From assembly GCA_028694075.1 (NCBI GenBank), contig JAQUUD010000003.1, positions 1 to 33,892 on the forward strand: 33,892 bases of DNA. Direction: 5' to 3'. The notes under the pieces were generated by a model. That model was given only the letters and a program-made list of their open reading frames with translations. It did not search any database and was not told the DNA's origin. How positions within the stretch are numbered: position 1 is the stretch's first letter; every line of letters begins with the position of its first letter. The position numbers and the translations under genes were made by a program. Of this stretch, positions 19,798 through 29,002 are shown in pieces. This DNA comes from Clostridia bacterium. GTDB taxonomy: Bacteria > Bacillota > Clostridia > Christensenellales > UBA1242.

Positions 19798-19929
19798 AAT
19801 AACATTATATGGCTGATTTTTTTAATACATAACCAGATAAATAATGCTTCATATATTTGTTTTATTGTTTCTAAATATGTAAAACTTAATAAAATTTTGA
19901 AATAACCTACAAATTATTAACTCAGAAAC

Positions 19930-19955
19930 AAAAACCCGCATTTTTAGTGCGGTGT
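19930..19955 (-). terminator. Intrinsic terminator downstream of tRNA-Glu
   Basis: Minus strand caccgcactaaaaatgcgggttttt: ccgca/tgcgg stem and T-run. Confidence 0.6.
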
Positions 19956-19961
19956 TTCGGT

Positions 19962-20037
19962 TGGTACCCTCAAGGGGAATTGAACCCCTGATTCCACCTT
20001 GAGAGGGTGGCGTCTTAACCTCTTGACCATGAGGGCA
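19962..20037 (-). tRNA. tRNA-Glu (anticodon CTC), CCA encoded
   Basis: Minus strand tgccctcatggtcaagaggttaagacgccaccctctcaaggtggaatcaggggttcaattccccttgagggtacca folds as a tRNA; anticodon loop ctCTCaa. Confidence 0.95.
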
Positions 20038-20208
20038 AATTAATTTTATTATAACATAAATTTTTAAAAAATCAAATAGAGATAGGTGAATTATTTTCAT
20101 TGAATATAATTTAAATACAGTCCTGACTTCCTATCAAAAACATTTCTGTTTTTAAAATAAGCAAATAAAATGCCTAGATTGAAATCTTTTTTGAAAAAAT
20201 TTTAATTT

Positions 20209-20553
20209 TTAATAAAACGCATCTTCAATGTGATTTATTGTATCATTGAAAATTTCAATAACATCAAAACGAATTTTATCAGTTGATATTCTTCTCAGTT
20301 TTAAAAATTCAAGTGCACCTTTTTTTATTCTGATTTGTTTTATTTTTGTGACTTCTTCCTGCGGAAATCCGTAATTTAAATTTGATTTTGTTTTGACTTC
20401 AACAAATATGTATTGTTTTTTTAATTGTGCAATTATATCGATTTCGCCATAAATGTTCACGTAATTCACTTTTAAGATTTTATAGCCTTTATTTTTCAAA
20501 AATAGAACGGCGTTTGCTTCGCCGATTTTCCCCAAAGTGTGTGGTTTAAACAT
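20209..20553 (-). CDS. yraN: YraN/UPF0102 family endonuclease-like protein
   Basis: LGKIGEANAVLFLKNKGYKILKVNYVNIYGEIDIIAQLKKQYIFVEVKTKS. Confidence 0.93.
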   Translation of the reverse strand: MFKPHTLGKIGEANAVLFLKNKGYKILKVNYVNIYGEIDIIAQLKKQYIFVEVKTKSNLNYGFPQEEVTKIKQIRIKKGALEFLKLRRISTDKIRFDVIEIFNDTINHIEDAFY

Positions 20554-20589
20554 TTAATTTTTAGGCAATCAATTTTTAAATTAATCAGT

Positions 20590-21435
20590 TTAAAGCAAGG
20601 TTATGTTGCCCAATCTCCTTTTTCTGAAGTCATCTAAAATCATAACGCAAGTTCGGTCATAATCAATTTCTCCGCCTTTAATTAGCATTTTTTTGGATAG
20701 TGCAATTTGCTTAATCTTTTCGATTGCTGAGCCGTTTAACTCGATGTTATAACGATTTTTCAGTGTATTAGGGTATTGTCTTTCAAGTGCTTCAATAAAA
20801 ATCAATACAAGTTCATTAATGTCCAAAACATTATCACTGATACTGCCGATATATCCCAAATATTCCGCTGTTTGTTCATCTGATAAATCAGGATACAAAG
20901 TTCCGGGAGTGTCTAAAACCTGAATATTGCTTGATATGTGGACCCATTGTTTCCCTTTTGTAACACCCGGCTTGTTTCCGGTTAGTGTTTTGCCTTTTCC
21001 GCATAAATTATTTACAAAAGTGCTTTTACCCGAATTTGGCACACCAATAACCATTGCTTTTATAAACGAGTTTAAGCCCTTTGCAGTGTTTTTCTTTATT
21101 TTTTCCGCACTCAAAATCTTTAATTTTGATAAAACCATTTTCGAAATTCCAGATGCCGTGCTATTGCTTTCAATAATCTGAAAGTTATTTTTAAAAATTT
21201 TTTGAATATTTTCTTTAACAAGCGAAAATTTTGATTTATCAGCCATATCTGCCTTGTTTAAAACAAATAATACGGGCTTGTTTATTATTAATTTATCAAA
21301 TTCTGGATTTAAACAAGCAAGCGGAGCGCGTGAATCAAGCATATAAATAACCACATCAATATTTTTTACTTCCGAGTGCATTGTCCTTAATGCTTTGGTC
21401 ATATGCCCGGGAAACCAGTTTATTTTCATATGCAA
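20590..21435 (-). CDS. rbgA: Ribosome biogenesis GTPase RbgA (YlqF)
   Basis: INWFPGHMTKALRTM, circularly permuted GTPase NKADMAD ... GVPNSGKSTFVNNL ... DTPGTLYP. Confidence 0.95.
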   Translation of the reverse strand: MHMKINWFPGHMTKALRTMHSEVKNIDVVIYMLDSRAPLACLNPEFDKLIINKPVLFVLNKADMADKSKFSLVKENIQKIFKNNFQIIESNSTASGISKMVLSKLKILSAEKIKKNTAKGLNSFIKAMVIGVPNSGKSTFVNNLCGKGKTLTGNKPGVTKGKQWVHISSNIQVLDTPGTLYPDLSDEQTAEYLGYIGSISDNVLDINELVLIFIEALERQYPNTLKNRYNIELNGSAIEKIKQIALSKKMLIKGGEIDYDRTCVMILDDFRKRRLGNITLL

Positions 21436-21607
21436 TCCTTTTAAATTTTAGATATTTTTTATTTATTTAACGAACAGTAACTACTTTTTATTGAAATTTC
21501 CAATAAAATGAATTAAATTTATTACTATATTAACTGCAATTCCTTTCCATAAAACTAATATTCATCATTTGTTTATTTTTTGTTATTCAAGCAACATTTT
21601 TTTAAGA

Positions 21608-21703
21608 TGCCGGCAGAAGAGTCGGTTGCCTTTTAATGCAACCGACGGCAACCTGAAAGGTTGCCGGTCTTTGGGCTTTGCCCAAAGACCGCTTCTGCCG
21701 GCA
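21608..21703. repeat. Cloverleaf intergenic element copy 4
   Basis: Outer stem tgccggcagaag (21608-21619)/cttctgccggca (21692-21703). Hairpins gtcggttgc..gcaaccgac (21621-21646), ggcaacct-gaa-aggttgcc (21647-21665), ggtctttgggc-ttt-gcccaaagacc (21666-21690). Confidence 0.94.
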
Positions 21704-21708
21704 AATTT

Positions 21709-22416
21709 TCATTTTTTTTCATTTTTTTGATTAGTTTTAGATTTTTTTATAAATTCTTTATATAAATCTTTGCGTCTTTCTTTTGTTATTTTTATAGATT
21801 GTTTTAATCTCCAATCATTAATTTTTTGATGATTGCCGGTTATCAAAATTTCAGGCACTTTTAGCCCCTTGAATTCTTGCGGGCGAGTATATTGGGGATA
21901 TTCTAATAATCCGTCAGAAAAACTTTCTTCAAGAAGTGAACTATCCGTAATAACATCGGGAACATACCTACAAACTGCATCTAAAATCACCATTGCGGGG
22001 ATTTCTCCACCCGTCAGGATATAATCGCCGATTGAAATTTCACAGTCCACACAAAGATTAATTATACGCTCATCAATGCCTTCATAATGCCCGCAAACTA
22101 TAATCAAATGCTCATATTTCGCAAGTTCACACACTTTTCCCTGATTTAAAACATCTCCCTTTGGCGACATCAAAACCACTAGTGATTTTTCAATTTTAAC
22201 ACTCATAATTGCATCATATAAAGGTTGCGGAGTAAGCACCATTCCAAAGCCACCGCCATAAGGATAATCATCGCATTTTTTATGTTTTTCAATTGAAAAC
22301 TGACGAACGTCAATTATATTTATTTCAACTTTATTAGCCTTTATTGCCCTGCCTATAATGCTGGCTTTAATGCAATCAAACATCTCAGGGAAAAGTGTTA
22401 GAATGTCAATTTTCAT
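21709..22416 (-). CDS. trmD: tRNA (guanine-N1)-methyltransferase TrmD
   Basis: MKIDILTLFPEMFD, DDYPYGGGFGMVLTPQPL, CGHYEGIDERI, EISIGDYILTGGEIPAMVILDAVCRYVP. Confidence 0.97.
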   Translation of the reverse strand: MKIDILTLFPEMFDCIKASIIGRAIKANKVEINIIDVRQFSIEKHKKCDDYPYGGGFGMVLTPQPLYDAIMSVKIEKSLVVLMSPKGDVLNQGKVCELAKYEHLIIVCGHYEGIDERIINLCVDCEISIGDYILTGGEIPAMVILDAVCRYVPDVITDSSLLEESFSDGLLEYPQYTRPQEFKGLKVPEILITGNHQKINDWRLKQSIKITKERRKDLYKEFIKKSKTNQKNEKK

Positions 22417-22910
22417 ATTTTATTTTCCTCATATAATTTTTGATTTATCTCTGCCCTCTTGCCTTTAATATCAACTTTTAAAAAAATTTCTTTAAGAAAA
22501 GATATTGAATAAGTTGCAAATTTTTCTTTAATTAAAAGTATATCAGATGCGCCGTAAAATTCAGTACCTATAATTTCTCCAATTTCTCGTCCGTCGGTGT
22601 TAAAAACTTTTATTCCGATTAAATCATCAATGAAATAATTATCAGGCTCCAAACTTCCAAATTCTTCTTTTGTTATATATAAAGTTTTGTTTCTGAATTT
22701 TTCCGCTTGTTCAATCGTACTAACACTTTCAAGGCTTATATAAACAAAACCCAGGCGATAAACTCCTGAGATAATGTCATAACTTTTATTATCGCATATT
22801 ATTGATTTCAACTTTGAAAAAACATTAATACGCTCGGTTAAAGCCTTGCACTTTAACTCGCCTTTTAAACCCTGCGGTTTCAAAACTTTGGCTATGGAAA
22901 TTTTTTCCAT
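22413..22910 (-). CDS. rimM: 16S rRNA processing protein RimM
   Basis: IAKVLKPQGLKGELKCKALTE...; ATGA overlap with trmD; conserved trmD operon position. Confidence 0.92.
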   Translation of the reverse strand: MEKISIAKVLKPQGLKGELKCKALTERINVFSKLKSIICDNKSYDIISGVYRLGFVYISLESVSTIEQAEKFRNKTLYITKEEFGSLEPDNYFIDDLIGIKVFNTDGREIGEIIGTEFYGASDILLIKEKFATYSISFLKEIFLKVDIKGKRAEINQKLYEENKI

Positions 22911-23144
22911 TTATTCTCCGATTTTAATTCTATATCTCTTGCTTGTTTTATTTCCAATTGTTTTCACTATTGTTCTGATGCTGTTAACAACCTTTCCGCC
23001 TTTGCCAATAATTTTGCCTAAATCATTCTCATTTGCTTTAATATAAATTATTGAATTGAGATCATCTTCTGCTTCTGTTTTCACACTAACTTGCTCGGGA
23101 CAACTAACTAAATGCTTTACTATAAATAAAACTAATTCTTCCAT
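22911..23144 (-). CDS. khpA: KH domain RNA-binding protein KhpA (YlqC)
   Basis: MEELVLFIVKHLVSCPEQVSV...IIGKGGKVVNSIRTIVKTIG; between rpsP and rimM. Confidence 0.93.
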   Translation of the reverse strand: MEELVLFIVKHLVSCPEQVSVKTEAEDDLNSIIYIKANENDLGKIIGKGGKVVNSIRTIVKTIGNKTSKRYRIKIGE

Positions 23145-23158
23145 AAAAAAATAACTCC

Positions 23159-23467
23159 TTATTTTTCTGCTTTTTGTTTGCGTTTTGGTTTTGGTTTAGC
23201 GTTTGTTTTAATCACTGCTGGCTTTTTCATTATTCCGGCTTTAACCAAAATATCTTTTGCAGTTTCGGTTGGCTTTGCGCCTTGACTAATCCAAGTCTTA
23301 ACTTTTTCAGAGTCAACTTTTATTTCAGATGGATTTGTTAAAGGATTGTAAGTGCCTAAAATTTCAATAAATTTTCCATCTCTTGGTGACTTTGAATCTG
23401 CAACCACGAGCCTGTAAAAAGGTGATTTTTTATCTCCCATTCTTGTTAAACGTATTTTAACTGCCAT
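23159..23467 (-). CDS. rpsP: 30S ribosomal protein S16
   Basis: [43 protein letters not shown]. Confidence 0.97.
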   Translation of the reverse strand: MAVKIRLTRMGDKKSPFYRLVVADSKSPRDGKFIEILGTYNPLTNPSEIKVDSEKVKTWISQGAKPTETAKDILVKAGIMKKPAVIKTNAKPKPKRKQKAEK

Positions 23468-23588
23468 TTTTCCCTCCTGTTAATATTTATATATCTTCAT
23501 TAAATTTTTAATTTAATGTTAATACCGAATTTTTCATTTGATAATTTAATTCTTTTTCATTTGATTGAATTTCTTTAAAAGTCTGACC

Positions 23589-23634
23589 GTGCGCCCTAAT
23601 TATCGCATATTTACCCAGCACTTTTAGGGCGCAC
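23589..23634. repeat. Perfect 11-bp inverted repeat in the ffh-rpsP intergenic region
   Basis: gtgcgccctaa (23589-23599) / ttagggcgcac (23624-23634), 24-nt loop. Confidence 0.75.
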
Positions 23635-23722
23635 ATATAAACCCTCGCTTTTTTCAACCTTAAATTATGGTTGTATATAAATTTCTAAGATTTTCACGAA
23701 ATATTATTTTTAAATTATAAAA

Positions 23723-25036
23723 CTAAATTTTAAAACCGCCCTTCTTGTTTTTGAATTGTCGCATCATTTCTTTTGACTGCTCAAATTTTTTCAATAATGA
23801 ATTAACATCTTGAATTTTTGTTCCGCTACCTTTTGCGATTCTTTGTCTTTGACTGCCTTTAATGATTTCCGGGTGCCTTCGCTCTTTTATTGTCATACTC
23901 TGAATTATTGCTTTATTTCTTTTTATTTCGTTTTCATCAACATCATAAGTTTTAAGTTTTGAACTGATATTACTCGGGAGCATTTGCACAATATCTTTGA
24001 TATTTCCCATTTTGTTTACATTTTCAATTTGACTTAAATAATCTTCAAATGTGAATGAGTTTTCACGGAAACTTTTTTCCAGTTTTTTCGCCTGTTCTTC
24101 GCTTACAACATCTTTGGCCTTATCAATTAATGTTAAAACATCGCCCATTCCCAAAATTCTAGAAGCAATTCTTTCCGGATAAAAAGGTTCAATGTCGCCA
24201 ATCTTTTCTCCAACACCAGTAAACTTTATCGGTTTGCCTGTTATTGATTTGATTGAAAGTGCGGCACCGCCCCTTGTATCGCCGTCCAGTTTGGAAAGCA
24301 CAACGCCTGTGATGTCAAGTTGTTTATTAAACTCTTCCGCAACTGTAACAGCATCTTGTCCTGTCATTGCATCAACAACCAGCAAAATCTCCGCTGGCTG
24401 AAATTCTTTTTTTATGCTGACAAGTTCGTTCATCAATTCCGTGTTGATATGAAGCCGACCAGCGGTGTCAATTATCACGGTATCAAGCCCTTGTTTTAAA
24501 GCGTGTTCAACCGCTTGCTTTGCGGTTTTAACTGGATTTTGCAATCCCCGTTCAAAAACCTCAATATTTGCTTGTTTGCCGACAACCTGCAACTGATTTA
24601 TTGCCGCAGGTCTATAAATGTCACACGCAACCAAAAGTGGTTTTTTGCCCGTTTTTTTAAGATATGCACCAAGTTTCCCGCACATTGAAGTTTTGCCGGC
24701 ACCTTGCAAACCGCATAACATAATAACTGTCGGAGGTTTGGGATCAATTTTAAGTTTGGAATTGTTCGAACCTAAAAGTTCAATCAGTTCTTCATTTACA
24801 ATTTTAATAACTTGCTGAGCAGGCGTAAGCGACTGCATAACTTCATTGCCGAGTGCTTTTTCAGAGATTTTGGCGATAAAATCTTTTGCAACCAAATAAT
24901 TAACATCTGCTTCCAAAAGGGCAACTCTGATTTCTCGCATTGCTTCTTTTATTTCAACTGCCGTTAATTTTCCACGACCAGACAACTTACTAAAAATATG
25001 TGCTAATCGTTCACTTAAATTTGGAAATAAAGACAA
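23723..25036 (-). CDS. ffh: Signal recognition particle protein Ffh
   Basis: GLQGAGKTSMCGKLGAYLK, ACDIYRPAAINQL, DTAGRLH, SKLDGDTRGGAALS, Met-rich C-terminus. Confidence 0.97.
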   Translation of the reverse strand: MSLFPNLSERLAHIFSKLSGRGKLTAVEIKEAMREIRVALLEADVNYLVAKDFIAKISEKALGNEVMQSLTPAQQVIKIVNEELIELLGSNNSKLKIDPKPPTVIMLCGLQGAGKTSMCGKLGAYLKKTGKKPLLVACDIYRPAAINQLQVVGKQANIEVFERGLQNPVKTAKQAVEHALKQGLDTVIIDTAGRLHINTELMNELVSIKKEFQPAEILLVVDAMTGQDAVTVAEEFNKQLDITGVVLSKLDGDTRGGAALSIKSITGKPIKFTGVGEKIGDIEPFYPERIASRILGMGDVLTLIDKAKDVVSEEQAKKLEKSFRENSFTFEDYLSQIENVNKMGNIKDIVQMLPSNISSKLKTYDVDENEIKRNKAIIQSMTIKERRHPEIIKGSQRQRIAKGSGTKIQDVNSLLKKFEQSKEMMRQFKNKKGGFKI

Positions 25037-25037
25037 A

Positions 25038-25412
25038 CTATAATTCCTCCTGCAACTGTTTTAAAATTCGTTCAAATTTTTCTAGTTTGATTTGTGCATT
25101 AAGATAATTCTTATTATCTTTAAAAGTTTCATTCAAGTCTTGCCAGTCAACCAATAAATTTTCACCTAGATTTTTTATTCGCTCCAATTTTTTGCAAAAT
25201 CCCAGTTCAGATTCAATTTCTTCAAGTCTTTTTGAGCAAGCATCAATAATTTTAAAAATTGCTTGCTTTGAAACTTGTTTTAATTGTGCGATTTCAATGA
25301 TTTGCAAGTTTTTGAACAAATATAAGTTCATTATTTCCTGCTGTTTTACTTTTAGCAATTTACCATAAGAGTCATATAAACGGCTTATTTCAATCATTTC
25401 ATTAAATTTCAT
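25038..25412 (-). CDS. ylxM: YlxM-like helix-turn-helix protein upstream of ffh
   Basis: LYDSYGKLLKVKQQEIMNLYLFKNLQIIEIAQLKQVSKQAIFKIIDACSKRLEEIE; position abutting ffh. Confidence 0.88.
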   Translation of the reverse strand: MKFNEMIEISRLYDSYGKLLKVKQQEIMNLYLFKNLQIIEIAQLKQVSKQAIFKIIDACSKRLEEIESELGFCKKLERIKNLGENLLVDWQDLNETFKDNKNYLNAQIKLEKFERILKQLQEEL

Positions 25413-25487
25413 AACTCACTCCGTAAACTCTTTTTAGTTTACTAATTCAAATTATATCACATTTATTTTTAAAATGCAATCATTATT

Positions 25488-26843
25488 TTATGGTATTAAT
25501 TTTAAAATAATTTGATTCATAACCCCAAAATGTCTTTCATTAACAAAAAGATGAGATGGCGTTTTGGTTATTATGTTTTTTTCAATAAGTATTTTTATTT
25601 CGCTTTGCTTTTCTTTTATAATATCAAAACCCAGTTTTTTTAATTTTGAAATTTTCAGACCTTCTTGCGTTCTTAAAGAAAGCATTATATATTCTTCAAT
25701 TTTTTGTTTTTTTGTTAGTGCTTCAATTTTGTAGATTGAACTTTCTTCAATATTTTTTAAATCCTGTTCATTGATATTTGATTTTTGTTCAACTATACTA
25801 TATAAATTTTTTTTCATTAAAGGTTTCAATTCAACTTCAGTTATTATTTCAGACTTTGTTAACGGCTGAACGGAATTTGATTTATTTCTTTTATATTGCT
25901 CATTAAAATTGACATATTCAATTATATCGGAAGTAATTTCAATTCTTTTGCCTTTTATGTAACTATGTGCAGAAGCCCCAAAACTTAAATATTCTCCGCA
26001 ATCCCAATAATTCAAATTGTGTTTACATTCGAAACTTTTCAACGCAAAGTTAGAAATTTCATAACGATTAAAGCCTATGTTTTTTAATAAATCAACAATT
26101 TTATTATATTCATTAACACATTCATCATCGGATAATGGCTTAAACAAGCCAGTTTGAATCTCTGAATATAATTTTGTGCCATTTTCAAGCATTAACATAT
26201 AAACTGAAATATGTTTCAAACCAAATTTTTTAAGTTTTAAGATATTTTGCTCAAAATCTGATAAATCAGTTTTTTTAGCACCAATGATAAAATCAAGGCT
26301 TATATTTTCAAAGCCAGCATCAAATGCCATTTGCACCGCATTAAAAATTTGAGATGCATTGTGTCGCCTGCCCAGAAGTTTAAGCACTTCATCATCAAAA
26401 CTTTGTGCTCCGAAACTAATCCTTGTGAACCCCGCATTTTTAAATTCGATTAATTTTTTAATCTCGACAGAACACGGATTACATTCAATGCTAATCTCTG
26501 CATTTTCATTTATCAAATATGTTTTTCTTAATGACTTTAAAATATTCAAAATATAATCAGTTTTAACTGATGACGGTGTACCCCCGCCAAAATAAATAGA
26601 AGAAACTGGAACCTTTTTACATAGATAATTATCTGAGATAATTTCATTTGTTAAAGCCTTAAAATATGATTTTTTTATTGTTTCATCATAAACGCCTGAA
26701 ACAAAATTACAATATGAACATTTACTATCACAAAAAGGAATATGAATATAAAGACCAAAATTTTTATTGTGATTTTTATCAATAACGATTTCGTTGTTTT
26801 GATTAATTTCAGTTTCTTGATTATTTTCTTTTGAATTTTGCAC
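25488..26843 (-). CDS. hemW: Radical SAM HemW-like (oxygen-independent coproporphyrinogen oxidase family)
   Basis: GLYIHIPFCDSKCSYCNFVSG, YFGGGTPSS, ISFGAQSFDDEVLKLLGRRH, YEISNFA, HNLNYWDCGEYLSFGASAHSYI. Confidence 0.93.
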   Translation of the reverse strand: MQNSKENNQETEINQNNEIVIDKNHNKNFGLYIHIPFCDSKCSYCNFVSGVYDETIKKSYFKALTNEIISDNYLCKKVPVSSIYFGGGTPSSVKTDYILNILKSLRKTYLINENAEISIECNPCSVEIKKLIEFKNAGFTRISFGAQSFDDEVLKLLGRRHNASQIFNAVQMAFDAGFENISLDFIIGAKKTDLSDFEQNILKLKKFGLKHISVYMLMLENGTKLYSEIQTGLFKPLSDDECVNEYNKIVDLLKNIGFNRYEISNFALKSFECKHNLNYWDCGEYLSFGASAHSYIKGKRIEITSDIIEYVNFNEQYKRNKSNSVQPLTKSEIITEVELKPLMKKNLYSIVEQKSNINEQDLKNIEESSIYKIEALTKKQKIEEYIMLSLRTQEGLKISKLKKLGFDIIKEKQSEIKILIEKNIITKTPSHLFVNERHFGVMNQIILKLIP

Positions 26844-26908
26844 TTTTGAAATACTCCTTTAATGTTTATAGTTGTTATATTATTTTCAAGTTAAAACTAA
26901 TTTTTTAA

Positions 26909-27002
26909 TCGCCGGCAGAAGTGTCGGTTGCTAAGGCAACCGACTGCAACCTGAAAGGTTGCCGGTTTTTGGGCTCTGCCCAAAAACCACTTCTGCCGGC
27001 GA
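26909..27002. repeat. Cloverleaf intergenic element copy 5
   Basis: Outer stem tcgccggcagaagt/acttctgccggcga. Hairpins gtcggttgc-taag-gcaaccgac (26923-26944), gcaacct-gaa-aggttgc (26946-26962), ggtttttgggc-tct-gcccaaaaacc (26964-26988). Confidence 0.94.
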
Positions 27003-27065
27003 GTTTTAATTCAACCTTTTGTTGCATTATTTTATTTACAATCAAAATGTAAAAAAATCCAAAGT

Positions 27066-28871
27066 TTAATCTTCACTATCAACCCGAAGAATGCCAACAA
27101 ATGCTTCGCTTGGGATTTCAACATTTCCGAATTGTTTCATTCGCTTTTTACCCTCTTTTTGCTTATCAAGCAATTTGCGTTTTCTGCTAATATCCCCGCC
27201 ATAACACTTAGCCAAAACATCTTTTCTCATTGCACTTATTGTTTCTCTTGCAATAACTTTGTTGCCAATGCACGCCTGAATAGGCACTTCGAAAAGTTGC
27301 CTTGGTATAACTTTTTTAAGTTTTTCAGTAATTATTCTGCCCCGAGAATATGCCTTCTCTTTATGCACAATCAAAGAAAGTGCATCACAAAGTTCGCCGT
27401 TCAATAATATGTCCAAACGCACTAAATCACCCTGCTGGAAGCCCATTAAATCATAATCAAGACTTGCATAACCACGAGTGCGGGATTTCAAACTGTCAAA
27501 AAAATCATAAACCATTTCATTAAGTGGAAGATCATATTCAAGTTTAACACGCTTCTCATCAAGATATTGCATATCTTTATAAGTTCCGCGTTTGTCTTGA
27601 CAAAGTTCCATTATACTTCCAACATAATCGGGCGGAGTAAAAATTTTTATTTTAGTCATTGGCTCTTCAATTCTATCAATTTCTATGACATTGGGAAGAT
27701 GTGTTGGATTTGAAATACTAATCATTGAACCATTGATTTTATATACATTATAACTTACGCCCGGTGCGGTTGTTATTATGTCTAAATTAAATTCCCTTCT
27801 TAATCTTTCGGTGATGATTTCCATATGCAAAAGTCCCAAAAATCCACAACGGAAACCAAAACCCAAAGCCTGTGACACTTCTGGAATGTAATCAAGTGAG
27901 GCATCATTTAATTTGAGTTTTTCAAGTGCATCTTTTAAGTCATTATATTTTGACCCATCAACCGAAAAAATCCCGCAAAACACAACAGGCTGAACTTTTC
28001 TATAACCCGGCAAATGCTCTTTTGTTGGATTATCAGCCAAAGTGATTGTGTCGCCCACTTTAATATCGGAAACATTTTTTATGCTTGCAACAAGATAACC
28101 AACATCACCGGCTCTTAAGATTTCAACTGACTTCATTGATGGTGTGAACACACCAACTTCCGTTACTTCATAAACTTTGTCTGTTATCATCATTTTTATT
28201 TTTGTGCCGGCTTTCACTTCGCCGTCAAAAATACGAATAAAACTGATTGCACCTTTAAAGTTATCATAAAGACTATCAAAAATAAGTGCTTTTAAGGGTG
28301 CTGTTTCATCACCTTTTGGTGAAGGAACTTTTTTGATAATTTGCTCTAATACCTGTTCGATATTTATGCTTTGCTTTGCCGAAATGCAAGGGGCATCATT
28401 TGCAGGAAGCCCTATCGCTTCTTCAATTTCTTTTTTAACCTCTTCTGGACGAGCACTTGGCAAATCAATTTTGTTTATAACTGGCAATATTTCAAGATTA
28501 TTATCAACTGCGAGATAAGCATTGGCAAGCGTTTGTGCTTCAACTCCTTGATTTGCATCAACAACCAAAATTGCACCCTCACAAGCAGCAAGCGAACGGG
28601 ATACTTCATATGTGAAATCAACATGCCCGGGGGTGTCAATTAAATTCAAAGTATAATCGACGCCCTCAAATTTATAAAGCATACGGGTTGGAGTGAGTTT
28701 TATTGTTATACCTCTTTCACGCTCCAAATCCATACTGTCTAATATTTGATTTTCCATATTTCTTTTTGAAACAGTGCCTGTTTTTTCAATCAATCTGTCG
28801 GCAAGAGTGCTTTTGCCGTGGTCAATATGTGCAATTATGCAAAAATTTCTTATTTTATCCTGTCTTTCCAT
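27066..28871 (-). CDS. lepA: Elongation factor 4 (LepA)
   Basis: [69 protein letters not shown]-like C-terminus ([27 protein letters not shown]). Confidence 0.98.
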   Translation of the reverse strand: MERQDKIRNFCIIAHIDHGKSTLADRLIEKTGTVSKRNMENQILDSMDLERERGITIKLTPTRMLYKFEGVDYTLNLIDTPGHVDFTYEVSRSLAACEGAILVVDANQGVEAQTLANAYLAVDNNLEILPVINKIDLPSARPEEVKKEIEEAIGLPANDAPCISAKQSINIEQVLEQIIKKVPSPKGDETAPLKALIFDSLYDNFKGAISFIRIFDGEVKAGTKIKMMITDKVYEVTEVGVFTPSMKSVEILRAGDVGYLVASIKNVSDIKVGDTITLADNPTKEHLPGYRKVQPVVFCGIFSVDGSKYNDLKDALEKLKLNDASLDYIPEVSQALGFGFRCGFLGLLHMEIITERLRREFNLDIITTAPGVSYNVYKINGSMISISNPTHLPNVIEIDRIEEPMTKIKIFTPPDYVGSIMELCQDKRGTYKDMQYLDEKRVKLEYDLPLNEMVYDFFDSLKSRTRGYASLDYDLMGFQQGDLVRLDILLNGELCDALSLIVHKEKAYSRGRIITEKLKKVIPRQLFEVPIQACIGNKVIARETISAMRKDVLAKCYGGDISRKRKLLDKQKEGKKRMKQFGNVEIPSEAFVGILRVDSED

Positions 28872-29002
28872 TTTTTATTCCGATTTATTTCCCTTTATTT
28901 AGAAATTAATTATACACGATTTTATAGCATTATCAAAATAATAAATAAAATATTTTTATATAGGTGTTTTAAGTTTAAGTATTTACTTGCTTTTGCTTGT
29001 TC

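Noticed and set aside
19849-20100. 83-aa minus-strand ORF
   Set aside because: Runs through the tRNA-Glu gene and its terminator.
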